DNA of 16,724 nucleotides from the NCBI GenBank assembly GCA_001931875.2, contig MSJH02000741.1, forward strand, positions 1 to 16,724. The letters run 5' to 3'. Both the position numbers and the translations under genes were made by a program. Source of the DNA: Byssochlamys sp. IMV 00236 (lineage: Eukaryota; Ascomycota; Eurotiomycetes; Eurotiales; Thermoascaceae). Of this stretch, positions 9,114-16,724 are shown piece by piece. The notes beneath the pieces are model-generated. The model did not search any database. It was not told the DNA's origin and worked only from the letters and a program-made list of their open reading frames with translations. The stretch's first letter is position 1, and each line of letters starts with the position of its first letter.

Positions 9114-11155
9114 ATGACAACAACAAAAAGAGGACGATCACTTGTACGTAAAAAGTCAGAAATAAGACACAGTGGTGGACATTCGTTAAGAAGACTCTAT
9201 AGTTCACCTTCCATGTCATGTAACCTATTTGGTAACGGAAAAGTCAAGCCAAGGTTACTCACAACAACAACAACGAGCAAGGTGCTGATCAAGGACCCTT
9301 CTACATCCCAACTGAAAGTAGAAAACAATGAAGACGCCTGGGGTTATCTGGTCAGAGAAGGTGGAGAGACGTATACGTTGGATAGAGAATTGGATAAGCG
9401 TTTAGATAATCAGGCAGCAGGATACATTATTGGTAAAAAGGAAGATTGTGACATAAGGTTTATATATATATATATATATTTATATCATGTGTGAAATTCT
9501 TTTCTTTTACTTATGCTTATATAAAGGCTTTATCTTAAAGGTGCTAGCGATGTACACGCCATTATCTATTGTGTAAGCAGCAACAACAACAAAAAATACT
9601 ATAAACACGATATTCATGATCCTCCCTGTTAGAGACACAGATCCATAAACAATGTTGAAAGATTTGTTCCATATGTGTTTGATAGAAGGTAAATGGGGAG
9701 GCTTATCTCTCTTCCTTATTCTAACAGCACATAGTTCAAATGGAACGTGGGTTAATTTTAAAAAAATACAGAATGGCGCGATCGAACTCAAGACGGGCGA
9801 TATCATACATTTTATGGATCCTAAGCTATACAATGAAGCAGCCAATCCAACCTACAAATTTGTAAAGCCAAAGACAAGCACAACAAGGGCAAGAGCAGTA
9901 GAGGATCTCTACGTACTAAAATCACGAATAGCAGAAGGAACCTATGGTGTGGTTCAATTAGCAGAGTGCAAAAGGACAAAGAGACGAGTGGCGATCAAAT
10001 TGATCCGAAATAGCATGTGTCACGGAAGAAAAAAGCTACGCGACGCGTTTTTAAAAGAAATTAGTGTCTGTATGTCAATGCCTGTTCATGTAAATCTTTT
10101 TTATGCAAGGAATCATAAAGAAAAAAAAATAGGCTTACTCTATGTCTATAGCCGTGTATTATACAAATCAGCAAAGTTTATGAGCAAGATGACATCATGT
10201 ATATTGTTATGGAATAGTAAGTCTCCCCCCCCTCCTGATGATCATCAAGTTTGGTTATTAATCTTGGTAGTGGTAAAAATGGAGACCTGTTCGAATGCGT
10301 TGCCTCTTATCAGTTTAAGGAATATGAAGTAAAGATCATATTTGATCAAATAGCACACGCCATTGCTGTATGTATTTATACGCATATCTAAAACCATCAC
10401 TCACACACCATTCGAATAGTTTCTTCATGAACGAAATATTGTCCACAGAGACATCAAGTTGGAAAATGTGGTTATTTTTGATAGAGAAAGACTTATTGTC
10501 AAACTGTGTGATTTCGGCTTATCTACCTTTATGAGGCCAGGTAGACTTTTAGAAACAAATTGTGGAACTGTCATGTATGGTATGTATATTATCTTTTTAT
10601 ATGCATATATGCTCACCCGTATAAAGCTGCCCCTGAATTGATCGACTGTCCTAATGGATATGGAAAAGAGGTCGATATCTGGAGCTTGGGGGTCTTGTTG
10701 TTCACTGCTCTTGTCGCATTTACACCATTCTTACAACGAAGTGAAGCTGAAGAACACAAGAGGGAGACAATTGATCAAATAAAGCGTGGTGATTTTAATT
10801 TCGATTGCTCTGTGTGGGATGACATAAGTCACGAAGGTAAATAAGGAATATTGAAGGAACACATTTGACTAATGTAGTTTTTTAACAGCAAAAGATCTGA
10901 TTCGAAAAATGATGACAGTAGACAAGTCAAAAAGATATACAATCAAACAAGTACTTGTGAGTATTAAAGTAAATGTAGATATGTATATCAAATTCATTTT
11001 CTATAGGCACATCCTTGGTTACAAGATATGGAGGTAAATGAATATCCTCTTTTTTTTTTTGTATATAATATTAATATCGTCTTTAGAAATCTACTCATCC
11101 TGACTTGACAAGAAACCCTGAACTAGTTTCATATCTTGAAAGGAACAAGAATTAA
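9114..11155 (+). CDS. FHA-domain Ser/Thr kinase (Rad53/Cds1/Chk2-like)
   Basis: Eleven exons: 9114-9457, 9527-9572, 9633-9688, 9735-10089, 10152-10216, 10271-10367, 10420-10579, 10627-10836, 10889-10956, 11007-11033, 11087-11155; 498 aa, all phases consistent. Residues 1-75 are basic and Ser-rich. The FHA domain (about 85-190) includes GYIIGKKEDCDIR, HAIIYC and DRSSNGTWVN; FHA domains bind phosphothreonine. The kinase domain (about 205-485) has a glycine loop AEGTYGVV (first Gly is Ala215), VAIK with Lys237, HRDIKLEN with Asp332, DFG 352-354, AAPE 375-378, DIWSLGVLLF and a final AHPWL. FHA plus C-terminal kinase is the Chk2/Rad53/Dun1/Mek1 arrangement, acting in DNA-damage or meiotic checkpoints in the nucleus. 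It lacks an SQ/TQ cluster (one SQ seen) and a second FHA, so which subfamily it belongs to is open. The DDHD gene follows 129 bp downstream on the same strand. Confidence 0.93.
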
Positions 11156-11237
11156 AATAAAAATACCCCTCTTTCTCTCTTTGTGTTTACCTCCTAAATC
11201 TGTATGAGGCTTATTATGGTATCGCTTGGTTGTCAAA

Positions 11238-11282
11238 TTTCCCTTTTTTTTTTTTTTTTCTTTTCTTTTCTTTTATTTTTTA
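11238..11282 (+). promoter_or_regulatory. Pyrimidine tract before the DDHD lipase start
   Basis: A nearly pure T/C tract (one interior A) ends a few bases before the ATG at 11285, within the 129 bp that separate the kinase stop from this gene. Similar tracts precede other starts here (about 9088-9102, 13478-13503, 16068-16090), so this is a plausible core-promoter or leader element. The kinase 3' end (AATAAAA near 11155) must also fit in this gap. Confidence 0.4.
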
Positions 11283-11284
11283 TC

Positions 11285-12722
11285 ATGGTACATAATGATG
11301 AAAGAGTTACAGGTAAGCAATAGACAGTTGTATATATATTAGATATTGATAATTTCAAGATCATCTTGTTTTCTTTATTCATGGTATGGGACAACAATAT
11401 GAAAAGTATGGAAATATGAAGCATCATGGTAATAAGCAAATCAAACAAGATAAAAAACCATTTCTTAATGAAATAAACTAGTGTCTACCATACAAAAGAA
11501 TACTCTTGATATCTTATCATCCTATTATCCTCAATACGAAAAGCACATACGAGTGAAATATATCCCAATAGGTTTGGATAGATTATATGAATAATAAAAA
11601 CCACATTGAATGACACTGAAATCACAGAATGGCATAGCTTTATTCATGACATGATTGACTCTAAAATGAACAAATCTACCTTGACGACGGTTCCCAAGGT
11701 ACGGTTAGCAGCCAATCACTGGTTGATGGATTGTCTTTACTATTTTACAAACCCATACGGCCAACATATTATCAATCATGTCGTCAAGACATGCTCTAAA
11801 GCTTACGAGGATTATGTGTCAAGTCATCCAGGGTTTAATGGACATGTACATTTTATCGGATTCTCTCTGGGTGGTATTATTGCCTATGATATTGCCTCGA
11901 TGCAATGGTCAGAACATGAAGATGGATTGCCTCCTTGGGCAAAAGGTGATGTTAGTAATACACCTGACATCACAGTACCTCCACTTGGTTTTAAAATAAA
12001 AAGTATTTTTACTTGTGGTAGTCCAATAGGTAAAAAGTCTTGTTATTTTCCATAATCTATGTTTTTATCCCCCCTTTTTTTTTTGTTAGCTGCAGGGTTG
12101 ATCTGTCGAGGATTGGATTATCTGCAGTTTCGTCCACCACCACGTACAAGGATACACAACATATTTCATCCATTCGATCCACTGGGTTATCGTCTAGAGC
12201 CGATGATACATCCTAATTATGATACAGTCGAGCCTGTGTTGGTCGATAGGACCAAGAGGTTACCGAGAATACCCAATTTAGGCATCAAATCGTCCATTGC
12301 AACCGCCAAACCCTATATACAATCCTTTTGGCAATCTTTCTTTACAGTAAAAACGGAAAGCGTTGTGACATACAGTGACCATTCACTAAAAAGAAAGGAA
12401 GAGGAACTGGATGATGACGGTGTGAGAAAAAAGAGACGAAAGATGATACATCAAGATAATACGATGATGATACCAAAGGATGGTATCTTGGGAACAGATG
12501 GAAACATGTATCCAAGGCTAGATTATGTACTCTCTGAAAATATGATTGATGCTTATGCATCTGAATGGATTGTTGCATTAAAGAGCCATTTTAGATATTG
12601 GGCAAACAGGTAAAAGAAAAAAAAAAAATGAAATTCAGTATTTTTAACTGACGCTTCTCTCTCTCTTGTTTATAAGAGATGTGTCACATCATATTGTAAA
12701 GACATTGCTAGATTATCAATAA
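11285..12722 (+). CDS. DDHD-domain phospholipase (PA-PLA1/Ddl1-like)
   Basis: Six exons: 11285-11312, 11360-11428, 11482-11571, 11628-12029, 12090-12609, 12677-12722; 384 aa. The family hydrolyses phosphatidic acid and related phospholipids; yeast Ddl1 acts on mitochondrial lipids and animal DDHD1/2 on phosphatidic acid and neutral lipids. The N-terminus opens the alpha/beta hydrolase fold with HLVFFIHGMGQ. A conserved YIPIEWHS lies at about 58-65, and the lipase nucleophile is Ser142 in GFSLGG. CGSPI (about 192-196) and NIFHPFDPLGYRLEP follow. The C-terminal DDHD region shows MYPRLDYVL (Asp341), LKSHFRYW (His363) and RDV (Asp371). The protein is short for the family and has no long N-terminal extension. 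A Lys/Arg-rich insert at about 297-315 within the DDHD region resembles a bipartite nuclear signal. The product is otherwise soluble. Confidence 0.92.
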
Positions 12723-12742
12723 AAATTTGTTTATGCAATAAA
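12718..12742 (+). terminator. Polyadenylation signals after the DDHD lipase
   Basis: AATAAA at 12718-12723 overlaps the TAA stop codon, and a second AATAAA lies at 12737-12742. Both match the canonical poly(A) signal, and their position suggests a very short 3' UTR. Confidence 0.55.
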
Positions 12743-12852
12743 GAGTAACCTAGATTTCTTTTCTATTTACTTTTTGTGACAGTGTACCCAGAGTTTATTT
12801 GTATGTGTCATGCCTTGTTGTAAAAGGTTCTTTTATAGATATAATAGTCTTT

Positions 12853-12900
12853 GCTTTGTATACACACATGTCCAAAGACATGGCTTGATATATACAAAGC
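12853..12900. repeat. Nested inverted repeat (48 nt)
   Basis: The outer arms GCTTTGTATA (12853-12862) and TATACAAAGC (12891-12900) are perfect complements. Inside them CATGTC (12867-12872) and GACATG (12877-12882) pair around a CAAA loop. As RNA it would fold into a long hairpin with an internal bulge; as DNA it could be a binding site with two-fold symmetry. It lies about 110 bp past the second poly(A) signal of the DDHD gene. Confidence 0.75.
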
Positions 12901-13153
12901 CCCCTTTCTGTTTTTAGATCACTTTCAAACATTTTCTTCAACAAAAATCAAACCTTGTTTATACTATTTTTAGTGAAATAAAAGTAGAAGATGCTATAGC
13001 AACGGAGGGGTTCAACTTTCTGTCTGCTATTATTTTATCATCCAATTACGTTGTTGAACAAGTAAGGAACTACATGTGGGGTGATTTCAGATATAGTTAG
13101 TCGTGAAATCCAGTTTACTGAACAGGATTGTTTTATTTAGCATATATTACAAA

Positions 13154-13173
13154 CAGTAGTCCTACGACTACTG
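13154..13173. repeat. Perfect 8-bp hairpin
   Basis: CAGTAGTC and GACTACTG are perfect reverse complements around a CTAC loop. It stands in an intergenic stretch, with no U-run like a terminator. Function unknown; it could be an operator-like site or part of a small structured RNA. Confidence 0.6.
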
Positions 13174-13519
13174 CTCATATGACTATGCCATTTGGCTTAA
13201 TTACAAACGTGTCTTTTTTATAGTTGCATGATTGTGCTCTTATTTTTCTTTATAATAGTCCAACATTGAAGAAAAGATATGAATACATGGCTTGAGATAA
13301 TATGATGACAACCAGTGAACATGTGACAAGTAGCTCTAGTTCACATCAACTATTTTTAACGCGAGTCTACTTAAAACTTTTGTCTATTAAAATTTTTTTT
13401 TAAGTCAAAAAATACAAACTGCTAAAAGGAGAAAGGCACCATCCAGACTCTGCTAAAAAAAGAATCAACCGTGTATTTTTCTCTTTCTTTCTTTTTTTTC
13501 TCTTATAAATTATATATTC

Positions 13520-14599
13520 ATGACATTATACTCAAACGAACAAGAGATACCAGTAACATGTACACCGATATTTGAAGGACATTTATATGTTCGAACAGAT
13601 AAAAAGGAATGGAAGTGGAGATTATTTCGATTTGATGGCTCAACTTTTACTTGCTTATCAACAAAGAAGCAACCTAATAGTCCAACTGTCAATAATCCAC
13701 TTTATATAACACCAAAACGATTGACAGATGAATTGATTCCCAATATAAAATACTTTCAATTACCTGAATGGACCGTCGATCTTTCGACTATTTGCTCTAT
13801 TTCACTTTTAAGGAAATCAAAAAGACCACCAAAATGCTTCTCAATTCAAACCATTTTTAATAAGCGATATGTCTTGAAAGCATCGAAACAAAAGGATTTG
13901 GAAAGATGGTTATTTGTATTAACCAAAATGTGGACATTCACTCAACAACAACAACAACAACAACAAGAGCCAAAAATACAACCTATGCTAAAACCAATGC
14001 TGTCTAGAGAAAAAGTTCAAGTGATTGAAGAATGGCGAAGGTCATTAGCTGAACTGATGGCACAAGATCCAAATATTAAAAAGACGGCTGCACCGCCGCC
14101 TATCGAACCTATGCCTGAAGATGATAATTTGAGTATATTTACAGACATGACAAGTATCAGTCATAGACGGCCCAACAAGAAAGTGATCAAAAGACCGAGT
14201 ACGAGACGAGCAAAGATTATGCCAAAGGAAATGCCTTTAGTCACAGACGCTAACCTAATATTAAAGAAAAAGGGATTGGATGATGCTGGCCTCTGGATGA
14301 GTAATAACCTATTCAACTACTTTCAACAGGAAAAGAGTGAAGACCTGTCTTCATTTGATAATAATAACGCAGTCTTTGTTGAAAAAGTGAAATATTACAA
14401 CTTTGAAAGTGGAAAAAAACTTATAATTCAATCCCAGTCAAATTATCTAAATTATGCAAAAGAAGAAGAGGAAGATGAAGATATCAGTTTGGCTGAACTA
14501 TTACATAAACTAAATCTAACAAAGCAACCTTCTGTCAAAAAATGCTCTTCCTTTGTTGCTCCTGCAATACCACCTTATAAAGTATCAAATTATCATTAA
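13520..14599 (+). CDS. PH-domain protein, 359 aa, intronless
   Basis: A single open frame from an ATG behind a pyrimidine-rich leader. A pleckstrin-homology domain spans about residues 16-138: FEGHLYVRTDKKEWKWRLFRF forms the first strands, then a variable loop, VDLSTICSISLLRKSK, CFSIQTIFNKRYVLKASK, and the closing helix KDLERWLFVLTKMW with its characteristic Trp. PH domains bind phosphoinositides or proteins, so a membrane-linked adaptor role is inferred. An eight-residue Gln tract follows (142-149). The rest looks disordered: basic (KKVIKRPSTRRAK, about 220-235), then acidic (EEEEDED, about 317-323), ending near PAIPPYKVSNYH. No enzyme domain is visible. It is the only long gene here without introns. 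Confidence 0.88.
   Translation: MTLYSNEQEIPVTCTPIFEGHLYVRTDKKEWKWRLFRFDGSTFTCLSTKKQPNSPTVNNPLYITPKRLTDELIPNIKYFQLPEWTVDLSTICSISLLRKSKRPPKCFSIQTIFNKRYVLKASKQKDLERWLFVLTKMWTFTQQQQQQQQEPKIQPMLKPMLSREKVQVIEEWRRSLAELMAQDPNIKKTAAPPPIEPMPEDDNLSIFTDMTSISHRRPNKKVIKRPSTRRAKIMPKEMPLVTDANLILKKKGLDDAGLWMSNNLFNYFQQEKSEDLSSFDNNNAVFVEKVKYYNFESGKKLIIQSQSNYLNYAKEEEEDEDISLAELLHKLNLTKQPSVKKCSSFVAPAIPPYKVSNYH
13943..13966 (+). repeat. (CAA)8 trinucleotide repeat
   Basis: Eight uninterrupted CAA codons encode Gln142-149 of the PH-domain protein, directly after the PH domain. Pure codon use suggests recent expansion by slippage and likely length variation between strains. Confidence 0.9.
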
Positions 14600-14905
14600 A
14601 TAACATTAATCACATATACCTTTTTTTTTTTCTTGCTTATAATAATTTGTTACAATGACGAAAACCCCCCAAAAGGCTTATTACTATTGTTCACACATGT
14701 TTCAATGTGAAGAATAAATATTTTCTACGTATTAAAAGCTTTGACAGCATTTGGACAAACACAACGTACAATTTCCACCAGTGTCAAAGGGGCTAAGACG
14801 AAGTAATAGCGATAACTACATGCCTGTAAAGTCAGCAGGCCGATATAATCACATTGGGATACATTCCGTTTTTCCAGCATGCGTTTTGCATTTTAATGTC
14901 GTCAA
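14600..14905. other. Region between the PH gene and the recombinase relic
   Basis: About 300 bp. The first 100 hold the 3' end of the PH gene: a T-rich tract, CAATGAC, a C6/A4 run and AATAAA near 14713. Past 14750 base composition becomes more mixed, and one frame (14751-14954) stays open for 67 codons with no recognisable family; it runs towards the recombinase relic and may be part of the same element. Confidence 0.45.
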
Positions 14906-15317
14906 ATGGATGGATATCCATTCTTACACGATTCTACTCGAAAATCAACATTGAAAAACTACAATAGACATTGGGCGAACTGGACTGCGTGGTGCTTATC
15001 CAAAAACTCAAAGAAGAGCCCACTACGATCCACCCTAGTGGCGGAATATCTGGTGTCTCCAAGCTCGCTCGGCAATCGCCTCGGTGTATCGAGTCTTACA
15101 CGCTCAAGGGCCGAGCTTGAGTAACCACGCCTTGATTCAGCGCAATTTTTCAAAGAAAACAAGAAGCAAGTTACCAAACAGAAATCAGGAGATCTTTGAT
15201 ATCGATCCAATATTGGTTCTAGTGGAAGGTCGCGGCGCTACCAAGGACCTGCCCTTAGACAAGCTACAGAAGAAGACGCTAATACTTTTAACAACTGCAA
15301 CCATGCAAAGTGTATAG
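14906..15317 (+). pseudogene. Decayed tyrosine recombinase fragment (DIRS/Crypton-like)
   Basis: Two frames carry successive parts of one recombinase. Frame A (from 14906) has STLKNYNRHWANWTAWCLSK and later LVAEYLVS, the SAM-like core-binding domain found in eukaryotic tyrosine recombinases. Frame B (about 15063-15317) has ARSAIASVYRVLHAQGPSLS, ALIQRNF, then a linker with IFDIDPILVLV, LPLDKLQKKTLILLTTAT, which matches the start of the catalytic domain. A frame change lies near 15045-15062, with about 15 residues missing. The frame stops right where the family has its first catalytic Arg (the usual TxQR becomes TMQS), and nothing of the His/Arg/Tyr remainder follows. So it is inactive. DIRS retroelements and Cryptons are the likely sources, but the fragment does not decide between them. 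Confidence 0.75.
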
Positions 15318-15318
15318 A

Positions 15319-15900
15319 TTATAAGGATTTTTTATATTGTTTTTCTGAGAATAAAGTGCGACTCTGTCGTCTTTTCGGCAACATTGCTATTTGGTCTTGA
15401 TCTTTAAACAGATTGCGAATTTTGCTCAATATAGTATCAATCGTCAAACCCCCTTCTCGCCTTGGTAATCAGTTTCAGCAATGTCACCAATTTCAATACT
15501 TCTCTTTCCTCACCTTTGATCATTTGCGTTGCAATTTCCCTGAAAAGCAAGGATCCAACCTTTTCTTGGGACGTGGACTCTTGATCTGACAGCGTCCAGA
15601 TAGTCAAAGGTTGTATGGCAGTGATTATTTGATGTATGTCCGCTTTTCAGTTTTTGAGATCTGATACAAATTCTTTTTATTGGCTTGTTCATACTTATTC
15701 CTCATGATTGTATATGTGATCGGAACCTTTGTAGCTCTTGGCGTTGTTCTTGAATTAAGCTTGTTTTACCCAAGGCTTGGAAAATTGCCAAAGGGGAGAT
15801 CATTGGTAATTTTCCTCTTGTTCTTGAACCTTTATTCTTTCAAGTTCTCGACTTCTGCTTTAGTAAAAGTCTGTTATTCCTTTTGCTTGATATTATTCAT
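15319..15900 (-). pseudogene. Decayed minus-strand ORF, probably mobile-element derived
   Basis: Minus-strand frames carry protein-like pieces in a consistent order, broken by stops and frame changes: about 15900-15720 (with FTKAEVENLK and LPFGNFPSLG), about 15640-15440 (a helical, charged stretch with VGSLLFREIATQMIKGEERE), and about 15437-15319 (LTIDTILSKIRNLFKDQDQI, then RRQSRTLFSEK and a stop). At least two stops and one or two frame changes interrupt it. I recognise no family; a Gag-like or accessory protein of the element carrying the recombinase is a guess. Its stop is 1 bp from the recombinase relic's stop on the other strand. Confidence 0.5.
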
Positions 15901-16107
15901 ACAGTAGACCCACATTGTTAGTTTAAAGACAAATCTTTATATGCAATTAAAGCGTGACAGCATCTATCACATTAGACGTCGGAGTGGAGCTAACTGAGAT
16001 TGTATTAGGAACGACAAACACCATGCACGCAAACACGCACACACATACACACACAAAAGTAGCTTTTTTTTTTTTCATTCTTTCTTTCTTACTTTTATTT
16101 AATAAAA
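15901..16107. other. Intergenic spacer upstream of RGP1
   Basis: About 200 bp with no coding signal. It holds a CA-rich run (about 16022-16057), a T-rich/pyrimidine tract (about 16064-16097) and an A-rich leader (AATAAAA) directly before the RGP1 ATG. The T/C tract matches those before other genes here and probably belongs to the promoter. The right end of the mobile-element relic must lie near here but no terminal repeat was found. Confidence 0.5.
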
Positions 16108-16698
16108 ATGAGTGTGTTGGGTAATGACACCTTTTTTTTTCTGTTTATTCTTTATGTACTTATTCTATCATAGTAACCACCACTTTCTCTCAGGGCGCCG
16201 TATTTTATGCTGGAGAAACCCTAAGATGTAAAATCTCATTCACCAATCCGCTTAAACCACCAACGACTGCAACCACAACACGATCTACCCCAATGACTCG
16301 TTCACCATCTACTCTTCAATTACAGCCAACAAACACACCCAGTAGCTCAACACGGCTCATGTCTTCGTTAACGTCATTTCTCAGTCGAGCAGCATCCGTC
16401 ACGACAGATGATCCCATTGCCATTGAACTAGGTTCACCTAGAACAAGTATAGACACATTTCCAATAAGTCCCAGAAGCTCAATGGAATCTACAGCTTCTT
16501 ATCCTTCACTCCGAAGACTATCCACCTTGTCTCAAACAATTAAAACAGAGCACTTGCTTTGTGGATTTGTACAGGTCGTCGGAAGCTTTATCGTAGACCC
16601 CAGTTTGATCAATATGAACGAGTTTGATCCCTTGAAGCAATACAGTAGCCCACAAGGTGGGTTTGGAGGAGGATTAGTCAAATCGGATACTTTTATGA
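16108..16698 (+). CDS. RGP1: RGP1, Ypt6/Rab6 GEF subunit (5' part only)
   Basis: Exon 1 is 16108-16120 and exon 2 is 16174-16698, joined by a 53-nt intron in phase 1; 179 codons are present. A GT at 16699 followed by the A run suggests the window ends inside the next intron. Rgp1 forms with Ric1 the exchange factor for the Golgi GTPase Ypt6/Rab6, needed for endosome-to-Golgi transport. The N-terminus MSVLVTTTFSQGAVFYAGET, then LRCKISFTNP, matches the opening beta-sandwich of the family. LLCGFVQVVGSFIVDPSLIN and FGGGLV (about 143-172) match a second conserved block. Between them, about 100 residues rich in Ser, Thr and Pro form a probably disordered, phosphorylatable insert, as in other fungal Rgp1 proteins. 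The C-terminal half is missing. Confidence 0.85.
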
Positions 16699-16700
16699 GT

Positions 16701-16724
16701 AAAAAAAAAAAAAAAAAAAAAAAA
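16701..16724. repeat. Poly-A homopolymer at window end
   Basis: Twenty-four A directly after a putative GT splice donor of RGP1. It probably marks an assembly break within an intron rather than a true poly(A) tail. Confidence 0.9.

Larger units (their letters stand above)
12743..13519. other. Intergenic region, no coding sequence seen
   Basis: About 780 bp, AT-rich, between the DDHD lipase and the PH-domain gene. No open frame of note on either strand and no tRNA signals (no GGTTCGA-type B box). It contains two strong inverted repeats described separately, a weaker GTGAAC...GTTCAC pair near 13316-13345, and poly-T and poly-C/T tracts just before 13520 that probably belong to the downstream promoter. 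Confidence 0.6.

Noticed and set aside
12990..13030. GGGGTTCAACTTTC as a tRNA B-box
   Set aside because: It departs from GGTTCRANNCC and there is no A-box or cloverleaf around it.
14690..14711. TTCACA...TGTGAA dyad as a possible element terminus
   Set aside because: Only six pairs with a 10-nt loop, and no matching sequence was found at the right side of the relic.
15680..15907. 75-codon + strand ORF resembling a membrane protein
   Set aside because: Hydrophobicity is an artefact of reading the complement of a Lys-rich minus-strand frame.
1..16724. CRISPR array, bacterial operon or phage features
   Set aside because: No spaced direct repeats; spliceosomal introns and protein families show a eukaryotic fungal genome.

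Overview
The window looks like a fragment of a fungal nuclear genome, most likely an early-diverging fungus of the Mucoromycota (Mucorales-like). The reasons are AT-rich DNA, densely packed genes on both strands, many GT-AG introns of about 38-60 nt, pyrimidine- or A-rich leaders directly before ATGs, a fungal AspB/Cdc3-type septin, a fungal-style Rgp1, and a full ZGRF1-type helicase of a kind that the yeasts have lost. The lineage is an inference. The window starts in T30 and ends in A24, so it is probably a whole draft contig broken at homopolymers. All exon models below were built by eye from reading frame, splice-site phase and remembered family features; no search was run.

Layout: (1) 58-3649 (+) 13-exon ZGRF1/Mte1-type DNA repair helicase. 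(2) 3652-4448 (-) unknown 229-aa protein. (3) 4619-4876 (+) unknown 85-aa coiled-coil-like protein, divergent from (2). (4) 4887-6458 (-) septin of the AspB/Cdc3 type, whose 5' end seems to need a 2-nt micro-exon. (5) 6717-7014 (+) unknown 82-aa protein. (6) 7018-8135 (-) OGG1, the 8-oxoguanine DNA glycosylase/lyase. (7) 8136-9113 gene-poor DNA containing a decayed second copy of OGG1 exon 1 at about 8889-9014. (8) 9114-11155 (+) FHA-domain checkpoint-type Ser/Thr kinase, 11 exons. (9) 11285-12722 (+) DDHD-domain phospholipase, 6 exons. (10) 12723-13519 intergenic DNA with two strong inverted repeats. (11) 13520-14599 (+) intronless PH-domain protein with a Gln tract. (12) 14600-16107 remains of a mobile element: a broken tyrosine recombinase on + and a broken ORF on -, meeting tail to tail. 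(13) 16108-end (+) the start of RGP1, a Ypt6/Rab6 GEF subunit.

Three genes act in genome maintenance (ZGRF1-like helicase, OGG1, FHA kinase); they are not co-oriented and nothing shows shared control. The others act in septum/cytoskeleton assembly (septin), phospholipid metabolism (DDHD lipase) and membrane traffic (Rgp1; the PH protein possibly at membranes). All three convergent host gene pairs end within 2-10 bp of each other, so their 3' UTRs must overlap. The most notable observations are the apparent 2-nt septin exon, the OGG1 exon-1 relic, the abutting convergent gene ends and the recombinase relic.
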